DNA of 64,000 bases from Pseudoalteromonas luteoviolacea NCIMB 1942 (GTDB lineage: Bacteria > Pseudomonadota > Gammaproteobacteria > Enterobacterales > Alteromonadaceae): assembly GCF_001625595.1 (NCBI RefSeq), contig NZ_AUXT01000152.1:1-64000 (forward strand), in the 5' to 3' direction. The position numbers were made by a program, and so were the translations under genes. The notes beneath the pieces are model-generated. The model searched no databases. It was not told the DNA's origin and saw nothing but the letters and a program-made list of their open reading frames with translations. Below, one piece after another: positions 57,883-64,000 of the stretch (positions are counted from its first letter, which is position 1; every line of letters starts with the position of its first letter).

Positions 57883-59075
57883 AATTCCATTGTAACCACA
57901 CTCGCCAATACCAACATTGCGCTAGAAACGAGTAAGCACGCTTGTAATCCATATAGTTGAAACACCAACCCAGATAGTACAGTGCCTATCAGACGCCCCA
58001 TCGCGTTGGCCATGTAATAAAAACCTACATCCATTGACACACCATCACTGTCTGCAATTTTCACGATTAAAAAGCTGTGCAGTGAAGAATTCACAGCAAA
58101 CACGGCGCCGAAGACTAATAGACCACCGATTATAACCAGCTTTGGTTGCCATTCTAGCCATAACCCCAGCGCTAATAGAGCAGGAATGAATGACAATACT
58201 GCAACCCAATATAAGGCTTTTTTAAAGCTATTTCCTGTGTTTTTTGTGATTTTTGGGGCATATGCTTGCACAATTCCATAGGCGATCACCCAGCTAGCCA
58301 TAAAGCCTCCGACCCACCAATGATCCCAACCAAAAGTTGACGCTAAGAATACCGGTAAGGCAATTACAAACCATACATCACGTGATGCAAACAAGAACAT
58401 TCTCGCCGCAGCCAATAAATTTAGCTGTCTGCTTTTAGATAAAAGTTCACTGAATTTAGGTTTGTTCTTTTTCTTTCCTAAGTCTTGCTTAAGCAAAAAT
58501 AAGCTCATCAGCCATGTAACGGTGAGCATAGCCGCCATGAACCACAGCGCGTCTTGAAAGCCTAGTAAACTGAGCAATAAACCGCCGAGGAAGAAGCCGA
58601 CGCCCTTGAGTGCATTCTTAGAGCCCGTCAGAATTGCGACCCACTTGTACAAGGTACTGTCTTGCTCTTTAGGTACTAACAATTTTATAGCACTTTTAGC
58701 ACTCATTTTATTAAGATCTTTTGCTATGCCCGACAAAGCCTGTGCAACCATCACATACGCGATAGACAACAATTGCTCATCAATTGCTAACATCGACACT
58801 GCAACAATCTGTAAAAACAACCCAATATTCATTGTTTTGTTAAGGCCTAGGCGGGCACCAAACCACCCTCCTAAGAGGTTAGTTACAACGCCAAAAAACT
58901 CATAAAACAAGAACAATGAGGCTATAGCCAAAGGGCTATAGCCTAACTGGTGAAAGTACAATACCACCAGCATACGTAGCGCGCCGTCAGTCAAAGTGAA
59001 TGACCAATAGTTACCTGTTATGACTAAATATTGTTTTATTTCAGGTGACAATCTTGAACTGAGCGACTGAGTCAT
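57867..59075 (-). CDS. arsJ: organoarsenical efflux transporter ArsJ (MFS)
   Basis: A 402-residue major-facilitator protein with about twelve helices. 'NYWSFTLTDGALRMLVVLYF' near residue 22, 'GVVTNLLGGWFGARLGLNKT' near 59 and 'VAQALSGIAKDLNKMSAKSA' near 110 match ArsJ, which exports 1-arseno-3-phosphoglycerate. Its partner gapdh is immediately upstream on the same strand with no gap. Together they detoxify arsenate: GAPDH makes the unstable arseno-ester, ArsJ pumps it out where it falls apart to arsenate. The pairing makes the call strong. It ends in a terminator hairpin. Confidence 0.92.
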   Translation of the reverse strand: MTQSLSSRLSPEIKQYLVITGNYWSFTLTDGALRMLVVLYFHQLGYSPLAIASLFLFYEFFGVVTNLLGGWFGARLGLNKTMNIGLFLQIVAVSMLAIDEQLLSIAYVMVAQALSGIAKDLNKMSAKSAIKLLVPKEQDSTLYKWVAILTGSKNALKGVGFFLGGLLLSLLGFQDALWFMAAMLTVTWLMSLFLLKQDLGKKKNKPKFSELLSKSRQLNLLAAARMFLFASRDVWFVIALPVFLASTFGWDHWWVGGFMASWVIAYGIVQAYAPKITKNTGNSFKKALYWVAVLSFIPALLALGLWLEWQPKLVIIGGLLVFGAVFAVNSSLHSFLIVKIADSDGVSMDVGFYYMANAMGRLIGTVLSGLVFQLYGLQACLLVSSAMLVLASVVTMELSKRS

Positions 59076-60089
59076 TTATTTACCCCAGCGCTTCTCTACA
59101 ACTAGACGAACTAAGTCTGCCGTGCGATTTGCATAGCCCCATTCATTGTCGTACCAAACATATAGTTTCACTTGGGTGCCATTAACAACCATGGTTGAAA
59201 GTGCGTCGATGATAGCGCTTCTAGGGTCAGTCTTGTAATCAATAGATACCAGTGGGCGAGTTTCATAACCTAAGATACCAGACAGTTCGCTGTTTGCCGC
59301 TTGCTCCATCCACCCATTGATTTCTTCAACTGTCGTTTCATGACTTACTTCAAACACGCAGTCTGTTATTGATGCATTGGTTAAAGGTACCCGCACTGCG
59401 TGACCGTTTAGCTTCCCTTTTAACTCTGGGAAAATATGTGTAATAGCAGTCGCAGAACCTGTCGTTGTTGGGATCAAACTCGTACCGCAAGAACGCGCGC
59501 GACGCAAATCCTTATGAGGTGCATCGATAATAGTTTGCGTATTGGTGATGTCATGGATAGTCGTCATCGAACCATGTTTAATGCCAATATTATCTTGAAG
59601 CACCTTCACTACAGGCGCCAAACAATTGGTCGTGCAAGAGGCTGCTGTTACAATTTCATGATTTCGAGCATCAAAATCATGATGGTTAACGCCCATTACC
59701 ACATTTAGGACGCCCTCTTCTTTAACCGGAGCAGTTACAACAACTTGCTTAACCCCTTGTGCAAAAAAGCCAGCAAGCTTTTGTTTACTTTTCAATTTAC
59801 CAGATGCTTCAATAACCAAATCACACATTGACCAGTCATTTTCTGCCACGCTTATTTGTTGCGTCACTTCAATACGCTGATCATTGATCACCATATCGTT
59901 ACCATCGACCAGCGCCTCGTGCGACCATTTGCCGTGAACTGAATCAAAGTTCATTAAATGTGCAAGAGTAATTGCATCGCCTGCAGGGTCATTGATTTTG
60001 ACAATCTCTACTTCACTCGACTCCCACAGTGCGCGCATCGTTAAGCGCCCCATTCTGCCGAAGCCGTTTATTCCTACTTTTATTTTCAT
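59076..60089 (-). CDS. ArsJ-associated glyceraldehyde-3-phosphate dehydrogenase
   Basis: A 337-residue GAPDH. '[20 protein letters not shown]' opens the NAD domain, the catalytic Cys is in '[17 protein letters not shown]' near residue 152, and the '[17 protein letters not shown]' ending is present. Next to arsJ this copy uses arsenate in place of phosphate to make 1-arseno-3-phosphoglycerate for export. The ATG at 60089 with GGAGT upstream is preferred to a start ten codons earlier. An ArsR-like operator lies about 115 bases upstream, but no arsR gene is in the window. A housekeeping GAPDH is presumably elsewhere. Confidence 0.92.
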   Translation of the reverse strand: MKIKVGINGFGRMGRLTMRALWESSEVEIVKINDPAGDAITLAHLMNFDSVHGKWSHEALVDGNDMVINDQRIEVTQQISVAENDWSMCDLVIEASGKLKSKQKLAGFFAQGVKQVVVTAPVKEEGVLNVVMGVNHHDFDARNHEIVTAASCTTNCLAPVVKVLQDNIGIKHGSMTTIHDITNTQTIIDAPHKDLRRARSCGTSLIPTTTGSATAITHIFPELKGKLNGHAVRVPLTNASITDCVFEVSHETTVEEINGWMEQAANSELSGILGYETRPLVSIDYKTDPRSAIIDALSTMVVNGTQVKLYVWYDNEWGYANRTADLVRLVVEKRWGK

Positions 60090-60204
60090 CTTATGGATAC
60101 TCCAATTGATAATATGCAATGCTGTAAAGCACCAAATTTAGTCAAATATAAATCACTTTGCAGCCGATATTCTGCACCTAAGTACTCATTTTTTATCTCA
60201 CCAA

Positions 60205-60240
60205 ATATATGGTAAATCATATATTCGATTTTTCATATAT
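60205..60240. promoter_or_regulatory. ArsR-type operator candidate
   Basis: ATATATG (60205-60211) and CATATAT (60218-60224) form an inverted repeat, and a further CATATAT lies at 60234-60240. The AATCATAT...TTTTTCATAT arrangement resembles the E. coli ArsR site. Upstream of gapdh-arsJ this fits arsenite-responsive control by an ArsR encoded elsewhere. Confidence 0.5.
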
Positions 60241-60360
60241 ACAACCCTATAAAAGTGAACCTTTTGTATTATTTTAGTTAATTTTATTTGAAATTTATTA
60301 TTGGTTTGCTAACATAAAAATGGAAGCAATGAGTAAATGAAATCTTTAAAGGAGCTAATT

Positions 60361-60519
60361 ATGAAGCTTAAAGTCAACAAAAGACCGCTAAAGAAACTCA
60401 ATTTTGACAAACTACCGCTAGATAGAAAACTAACCCCGTTAATTGGAGGTGCAGGCTTGAGTAACGGCCCGACACAAGAGTGCGAATCGTATTATCACTG
60501 CGATTCGGAAACCCCTTAG
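60361..60519 (+). CDS. RiPP (class I lanthipeptide-like) precursor peptide 2
   Basis: A 52-residue peptide behind AAAGGAGC six bases from the ATG. The leader (1-30) is MKLKVNKRPLKKLNFDKL then 'LDRKLTPLIGG'; the core (31-52) is 'AGLSNGPTQECESYYHCDSE' plus TP, with two Cys (41, 47) and several Ser/Thr. The leader aligns with the peptide at 22612 (MKLK, K7, K11, L13, L.LTP, G29-G30), so the two are relatives with different cores. No modification enzyme or exporter is near. A 12-base-pair hairpin follows 22 bases after the stop. A RiPP precursor is the best reading; the modification type is unproven. Confidence 0.7.
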   Translation: MKLKVNKRPLKKLNFDKLPLDRKLTPLIGGAGLSNGPTQECESYYHCDSETP

Positions 60520-60541
60520 TTCGCGTTAATAGACGTATATT

Positions 60542-60577
60542 GCAAACGTCATGCTATTTCCCCGTCATGACGTTTGC
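60542..60577 (+). terminator. hairpin after RiPP-like gene 2
   Basis: GCAAACGTCATG / CATGACGTTTGC, a perfect 12-base-pair stem with a 12-base loop and no T-tract on either strand. Like the hairpin after peptide gene 1 it may protect or process the mRNA. Confidence 0.5.
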
Positions 60578-60658
60578 CAAAATCTCCAGGACCTCCCACC
60601 AAATTACCTCTATTAATGGTAAACTAGACACTATCTGAGTTGTTTCGAGTAATTAAGA

Positions 60659-62110
60659 TTGGATAAAAATACCTATATTCCAGAAAACTTCATTGATGAC
60701 GTAAAAAGTTACATCCCATCCCACCTCACCATCGGGGGTTTTCTCAGTAGCTGCCAAGAACCTCTTCGACTTTCCATACGTGTTAATACACTCAAAATGT
60801 CTGTCGCAGAATTTGAACTCGAAGCACAAAAAATCGGTTGGCAGATCACTCCTATTCCCTGGTGCCCTGAAGGCTTCTGGCTTAATCGAAGCTCTGAAGA
60901 GGAAACCTCTTTGCCAATCGGAAATACTGCGCTTCATTTAAGTGGATGCATATACGTCCAAGAAGCAAGCTCTATGCTACCGCCTTTGGCTTTGCGTGAA
61001 GAGATTCAAGCTATGCAAGGAAATGAATTTGCCATGCTGGACGTTGCGGCAGCGCCAGGTTCAAAAACATCGCAACTTTGCGCGCTGATGGATAATAGAG
61101 GGCTTCTAGTTGCAAACGAATTTTCTTCTTCTCGATTAAAAGTGCTCGCGGCCAATATGAAACGCATGGGGGCATCTAATGTTGCCCTATCACACTTTGA
61201 TGGCAAAATCTTCGGCGACTATATGTATGAGTGCTTTGATCATATATTGCTTGATGCGCCTTGTTCTGGAGAAGGTACCGTTAGAAAAGATCCAAATGCA
61301 CTCAAAAATTGGTCTATTGAATCTAACGTAGAGATAGCAGAGGTGCAAAAATCACTCATAAGAAGTGCTTTTTTAGCCCTCAAACCAGGTGGCACTTTGA
61401 TTTACTCGACCTGCACACTCACTCCGCTGGAAAATCACAATGTATGCGAATATTTACTGGACGAGTTTGGAGACGCAGTTGAGACAATATCTCTCGCGAA
61501 CCTATTCGAAAATGCAGAAAAAGCCACAACAGAGCAAGGTTACCTGCATGTATGGCCACAAATCTTCGACAGCGAAGGCTTCTTCATTGCTAAATTTGTT
61601 AAAAAGTCCTCTGTTGAAAATGAAAACCAACAAATCAAAAAGGGCACATTTCCTTTCGAACGTTTTGCACCAAAAGCACAGCAGGCATTTAATTCATACC
61701 TTAAAAAGCAATTTAAGATAAGTGCACTGTCCGGCAACTTAATGCAAAGAGACAAAGAACTCTGGCTATTCCCCGAGCAACTTGATGCTTTAAAAAACAA
61801 GATTAAATACGCAAGATTGGGGATTAAACTCGGTGCTATCCATAAAAATGGTGTACGTCTTGAGCATGAGCTAGCCACTGCATTTGGCCATCTAGCTCAG
61901 CAAAACACACATGCACTAACACAAACACAAGCTGTGGATTACTTTCAAGGAAAAGACGTTCGTTTGGATGCGCCATCTTCGCAAACTGGAGAAGTGATTT
62001 TGACGCTATGCGGCGCCCCTGTTGGGCTTGGAAAGTGGCAAAAAGCGAAAATTAAAAATAATTTACCGCGAGATCTCATTGCACAAGGCCAGTTGATAAC
62101 TTGGGTATAA
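60659..62110 (+). CDS. rsmF: 16S rRNA (cytosine-1407-C5)-methyltransferase RsmF
   Basis: A 483-residue SAM enzyme that methylates C1407 of 16S rRNA in 30S subunits. '[17 protein letters not shown]' near residue 38, '[20 protein letters not shown]' near 128, and two catalytic Cys, in '[16 protein letters not shown]' near 200 and '[12 protein letters not shown]' near 250, are clear. The C-terminal PUA-like region ('[20 protein letters not shown]', '[20 protein letters not shown]') is typical of RsmF. The start is TTG at 60659: an in-frame stop lies three codons upstream, and the next Met (codon 47) would cut into the conserved region. Confidence 0.95.
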   Translation: MDKNTYIPENFIDDVKSYIPSHLTIGGFLSSCQEPLRLSIRVNTLKMSVAEFELEAQKIGWQITPIPWCPEGFWLNRSSEEETSLPIGNTALHLSGCIYVQEASSMLPPLALREEIQAMQGNEFAMLDVAAAPGSKTSQLCALMDNRGLLVANEFSSSRLKVLAANMKRMGASNVALSHFDGKIFGDYMYECFDHILLDAPCSGEGTVRKDPNALKNWSIESNVEIAEVQKSLIRSAFLALKPGGTLIYSTCTLTPLENHNVCEYLLDEFGDAVETISLANLFENAEKATTEQGYLHVWPQIFDSEGFFIAKFVKKSSVENENQQIKKGTFPFERFAPKAQQAFNSYLKKQFKISALSGNLMQRDKELWLFPEQLDALKNKIKYARLGIKLGAIHKNGVRLEHELATAFGHLAQQNTHALTQTQAVDYFQGKDVRLDAPSSQTGEVILTLCGAPVGLGKWQKAKIKNNLPRDLIAQGQLITWV

Positions 62111-62125
62111 CCTGAATAGAACTTT

Positions 62126-62155
62126 TTGACAACTTTAAGATTATTAATTCATATA
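62126..62155 (+). promoter_or_regulatory. sigma-70 promoter candidate after rsmF
   Basis: TTGACA (62126-62131) and CATATA (62150-62155) with an 18-base spacer, in a gap where no gene starts for over 300 bases. It would drive the candidate small RNA below. Confidence 0.4.
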
Positions 62156-62162
62156 CGCATAA

Positions 62163-62344
62163 GCTAATGATTTATAGATATTTTAAAAATGTCAGATTGT
62201 TTGTAAGTTTTCAGCAGTATTAACTACACTTAATAAACTTTCTACTTCTCCCTTATGTGTAATAGAAGGTGTTAAAGTTAGCGCACGGCTCCATATGAGC
62301 CTTCCCCTACGCCCAGATTCACACATTACTGGGCGTTTTTTTTT
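62163..62344 (+). ncRNA. candidate intergenic small RNA
   Basis: Between a good TTGACA promoter (62126-62155) and a strong terminator (CGCCCAG / CTGGGCG at 62310-62335, then nine T) lies about 180 bases with no coding frame. The terminator is 200 bases after the rsmF stop and before the separate promoter region of the next gene, which suits an independent small RNA. I do not recognise a known RNA family. A long 3' untranslated region of rsmF is the alternative. Confidence 0.4.
62310..62344 (+). terminator. rho-independent terminator
   Basis: CGCCCAG / CTGGGCG with a 12-base loop, followed by nine T. Ends either rsmF or the candidate small RNA. Confidence 0.9.
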
Positions 62345-62488
62345 GCTTTTTTTAGCTACCTCCTCCATCAGGTATATTCATAAAATTGTCACAAAACTAG
62401 TTTCATACACATTTAGAATGTGATTTGTTGTTGATTTTAAATTCGCAAAAAATACAATACATATATAGATTGATATATAACGCATATT

Positions 62489-62695
62489 ATGGGTATTGTG
62501 AAAATTTCTGATGAGCTCCATGAAGAAGTCAGGCTAGCTAGCCAAGTTATGTCTCGCTCAATTAATTCTCAAGCTGAGTTCTGGTTGAAAATTGGCCGTC
62601 TTGCTGAGCAGAACCAAGACAAGTCTTTTGCAGAGCTAATCCAGATAGAAGTAGAACAAGTAAGAAAAAAGCAGAATGAAACCAGTCATAATTAA
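62489..62695 (+). CDS. ParD-like protein coupled to map
   Basis: A 68-residue protein of the ParD-like family: 'GIVKISDELHEEVRLASQVM' is the ribbon-helix-helix type start and 'SINSQAEFWLKIGRLAEQN' the second helix, the pattern of this family. Its last 20 bases overlap the start of map in another frame, so translation is probably coupled. ParD-like genes next to type I methionine aminopeptidase are a recurring pair; no toxin partner is present, so this is more likely a regulator or partner of Map than an antitoxin. Confidence 0.75.
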   Translation: MGIVKISDELHEEVRLASQVMSRSINSQAEFWLKIGRLAEQNQDKSFAELIQIEVEQVRKKQNETSHN

Positions 62696-63458
62696 AAGTG
62701 ATGAGCACATACAGTGTATGAAAGAGTCAGGGGCACTACTAGCAAGCGTATTTAAAGCCCTAGATGAGTACATAGAAGTCGGGATGACGACCATGGAACT
62801 CAATGATTTTGTAGAAACTTATATTACGGAAAACCTTGAGGCAATAGCCTCAACAAAAGGCCAATATGGCTATCCTTATGCAATAAATGTGTCTATTAAC
62901 GAAGTCGTATGCCATGGCATGCCTAAGGCCAGCCAAAAAATAAAATCTAGCGATATTATCAATGTTGATGTGACTCTAAAGCACAACGGTTACTTGGCCG
63001 ATTCAAGTAAAATGTATGTGATGAAAGATGCCTCGCCTCTTGCCAAAAAGCTTGCTAAAGAAACTTATCAAGCTATGTGGGAAGGGATTAAACTCGTTAG
63101 GCCTGGTGCTAAGCTTGGGGATATCGGTCATGCCATTCAGAGCTATGCTGAGCGCAGAGGCTACAGTATTGTTAGAGAGTTCTGCGGCCATGGAATTGGC
63201 AGTGAAATGCACGAAGGCCCTGATGTACTCCACTTTGGTAAAAAAGACACCGGATTAGTATTGAAACCGGGTATGACTTTTACCATTGAGCCAATGATCA
63301 ACCAAGGTTCGCACAAAGTCAAAACGCTTAAAGATGGCTGGACTGTTGTCACCAAGGACAAAAAGCTTTCTGCTCAGTGGGAGCATACCATTTTAGTGAC
63401 TGATAATAGTTATGAGGTTTTGACTTTACGACACGATGAAGCTGTGACTTGCTCCTAA
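62676..63458 (+). CDS. map: type I methionine aminopeptidase
   Basis: A 260-residue enzyme that removes N-terminal Met from new proteins. The substrate His79 is in 'NEVVCHGMP', and metal ligands are Asp97 ('NVDVT'), Asp108 ('ADSSKM'), His171 ('GHGIG'), Glu204 ('TIEPM') and Glu235 ('QWEHT'), the complete five-ligand set. Length is standard. It overlaps the ParD-like gene by 20 bases. The usual rpsB neighbourhood is absent, so this may be a second Map copy. Confidence 0.95.
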   Translation: MKPVIIKSDEHIQCMKESGALLASVFKALDEYIEVGMTTMELNDFVETYITENLEAIASTKGQYGYPYAINVSINEVVCHGMPKASQKIKSSDIINVDVTLKHNGYLADSSKMYVMKDASPLAKKLAKETYQAMWEGIKLVRPGAKLGDIGHAIQSYAERRGYSIVREFCGHGIGSEMHEGPDVLHFGKKDTGLVLKPGMTFTIEPMINQGSHKVKTLKDGWTVVTKDKKLSAQWEHTILVTDNSYEVLTLRHDEAVTCS

Positions 63459-63546
63459 AGCTTAGTTACAACCTGCACGTAGAGCTTTGCCAATTAAAGC
63501 TCTCAGTTAAAGTGAGTATTCCTATCAAGTGTATAAAAACCGCACC

Positions 63547-63825
63547 ATGAAAAGATATAGGATTTTATTTGCACTTTTGTGGCTTGATAAAGGAAAAATC
63601 ACCGGTTCATTGCTCTCGCTCATTTTTACTTGTTTGATGGCATTTGATTTCCAGACTAGGTTTTTTGATTGGCAACTCGCATTAAGTTGGGGCGTCCCGA
63701 CTCTCTTAATTGGTTTTGGGTTAGGCTTTTTGTTTGATTTCAGCCGCTTTTCTGAATCAACTTACAGAAAACGTTATAATAAGAGTCCTCCTCCTCCGAA
63801 AGATGGAAACGGCCCGATGGATTAA
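63547..63825 (+). CDS. small two-helix membrane protein, hypothetical
   Basis: A 92-residue protein (from the ATG at 63547; an ATG at 63529 would add six residues). Two hydrophobic helices lie at about 20-38 and 46-65, and the tail is basic and Pro-rich ('RKRYNKSPPPPKDGNG'), probably cytoplasmic. No family is recognised. It follows map by 88 bases in the same direction. Confidence 0.5.
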   Translation: MKRYRILFALLWLDKGKITGSLLSLIFTCLMAFDFQTRFFDWQLALSWGVPTLLIGFGLGFLFDFSRFSESTYRKRYNKSPPPPKDGNGPMD

Positions 63826-63841
63826 GAGCAACTAAACACTC

Positions 63842-63913
63842 TTATAATGGCCACTCTTTAACAACTCTCCCATTTCGCGTTTCTATATTGATAATATCAC
63901 CCGGTGGCACTGC
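63842..63913 (-). pseudogene. possible C-terminal gene fragment at right edge
   Basis: On the minus strand a frame ending at 63842 reads 'AVPPGDIINIETRNGRVVKE' and WPL, stop, which looks like a genuine protein end. Immediately upstream in the same frame are TAG and TGA, so either the gene is frameshifted here or the match is chance. No family is assigned. Confidence 0.25.
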
Positions 63914-64000
63914 CTAGTGTCATAATTCTATGACTCTGTATGTTTATGCTAGCGCAAGTTTTAAGCAGTTGTTTTGCTGCGCAATATACATAACAAGAAG

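Noticed and set aside
62489-62695. ParD-like gene as part of a toxin-antitoxin pair
   Set aside because: The next gene is methionine aminopeptidase, not a ParE/RelE toxin, and no small toxin gene lies nearby.

Overview
The window looks like a chromosomal segment of a marine gammaproteobacterium of the Alteromonadales, most likely Pseudoalteromonas. The grounds are the AT-rich base composition, several large chemoreceptors, TonB-dependent receptors, a divergent liu/mms branched-chain acyl-CoA degradation cluster and gene orders typical of that group. This is inference from gene content; no rRNA or tRNA gene is present to confirm it.

Left half (1 to about 37.1 kb) is accessory and strikingly decayed. 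I count eleven broken genes: a PepSY membrane protein with four in-frame stops, phnW, a TonB-like protein, a FAD aminophosphonate oxidoreductase, a TonB-receptor/phnX deletion fusion, a Crp-type regulator, an isoprenylcysteine-methyltransferase-like protein, a MerR-methyltransferase fusion, a zincin-like protein, a DoxX protein and a pirin. Intact genes lie between them: a TonB-dependent receptor (2.3 kb), a Cache chemoreceptor (6.6 kb), a DUF819 permease (8.6 kb), the GntR/UTRA regulator phnR, a serine hydrolase lipoprotein, a miniature FliF-like protein, a glutathionyl-hydroquinone reductase, DoxX, oxyR divergent from an exported KatG (18.1-21.6 kb), a SPOUT methyltransferase, a 1.1-kDa-residue-scale PAS-rich chemoreceptor (25.0-28.4 kb), ydiJ and an aspartyl protease. 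phnW, phnX, the FAD oxidoreductase and phnR are the remains of a 2-aminoethylphosphonate (AEP) degradation system. A shared GGTnTAGACC palindrome sits in front of phnW and in front of the fused receptor.

Right half (37.1 to 64 kb) is intact housekeeping and catabolism. On the minus strand are thiolase, mmsA, isobutyryl-CoA dehydrogenase, enoyl-CoA hydratase, 3-hydroxyisobutyryl-CoA hydrolase, mmsB and an SDR: valine and isoleucine breakdown. Divergent on the plus strand are liuR, liuA, liuB, liuC, liuD, liuE and two CoA-transferase subunits: leucine breakdown from isovaleryl-CoA to acetoacetyl-CoA, which the thiolase on the other arm can cleave. LiuR-type operators lie in the divergent promoter region. 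Then follow htpX, a dCache chemoreceptor, the arsenate-detoxification pair gapdh-arsJ with an ArsR-like operator but no arsR, rsmF, a candidate small RNA, a ParD-like gene overlapping map, and a small membrane protein.

The most unusual items are: two small homologous RiPP precursor-like genes (22.6 and 60.4 kb) with matching leaders ending in GG and Cys-rich cores, and no modification enzyme nearby; the deletion junction that fuses a TonB receptor to the end of phnX; and the one-sided clustering of nonsense-type pseudogenes.
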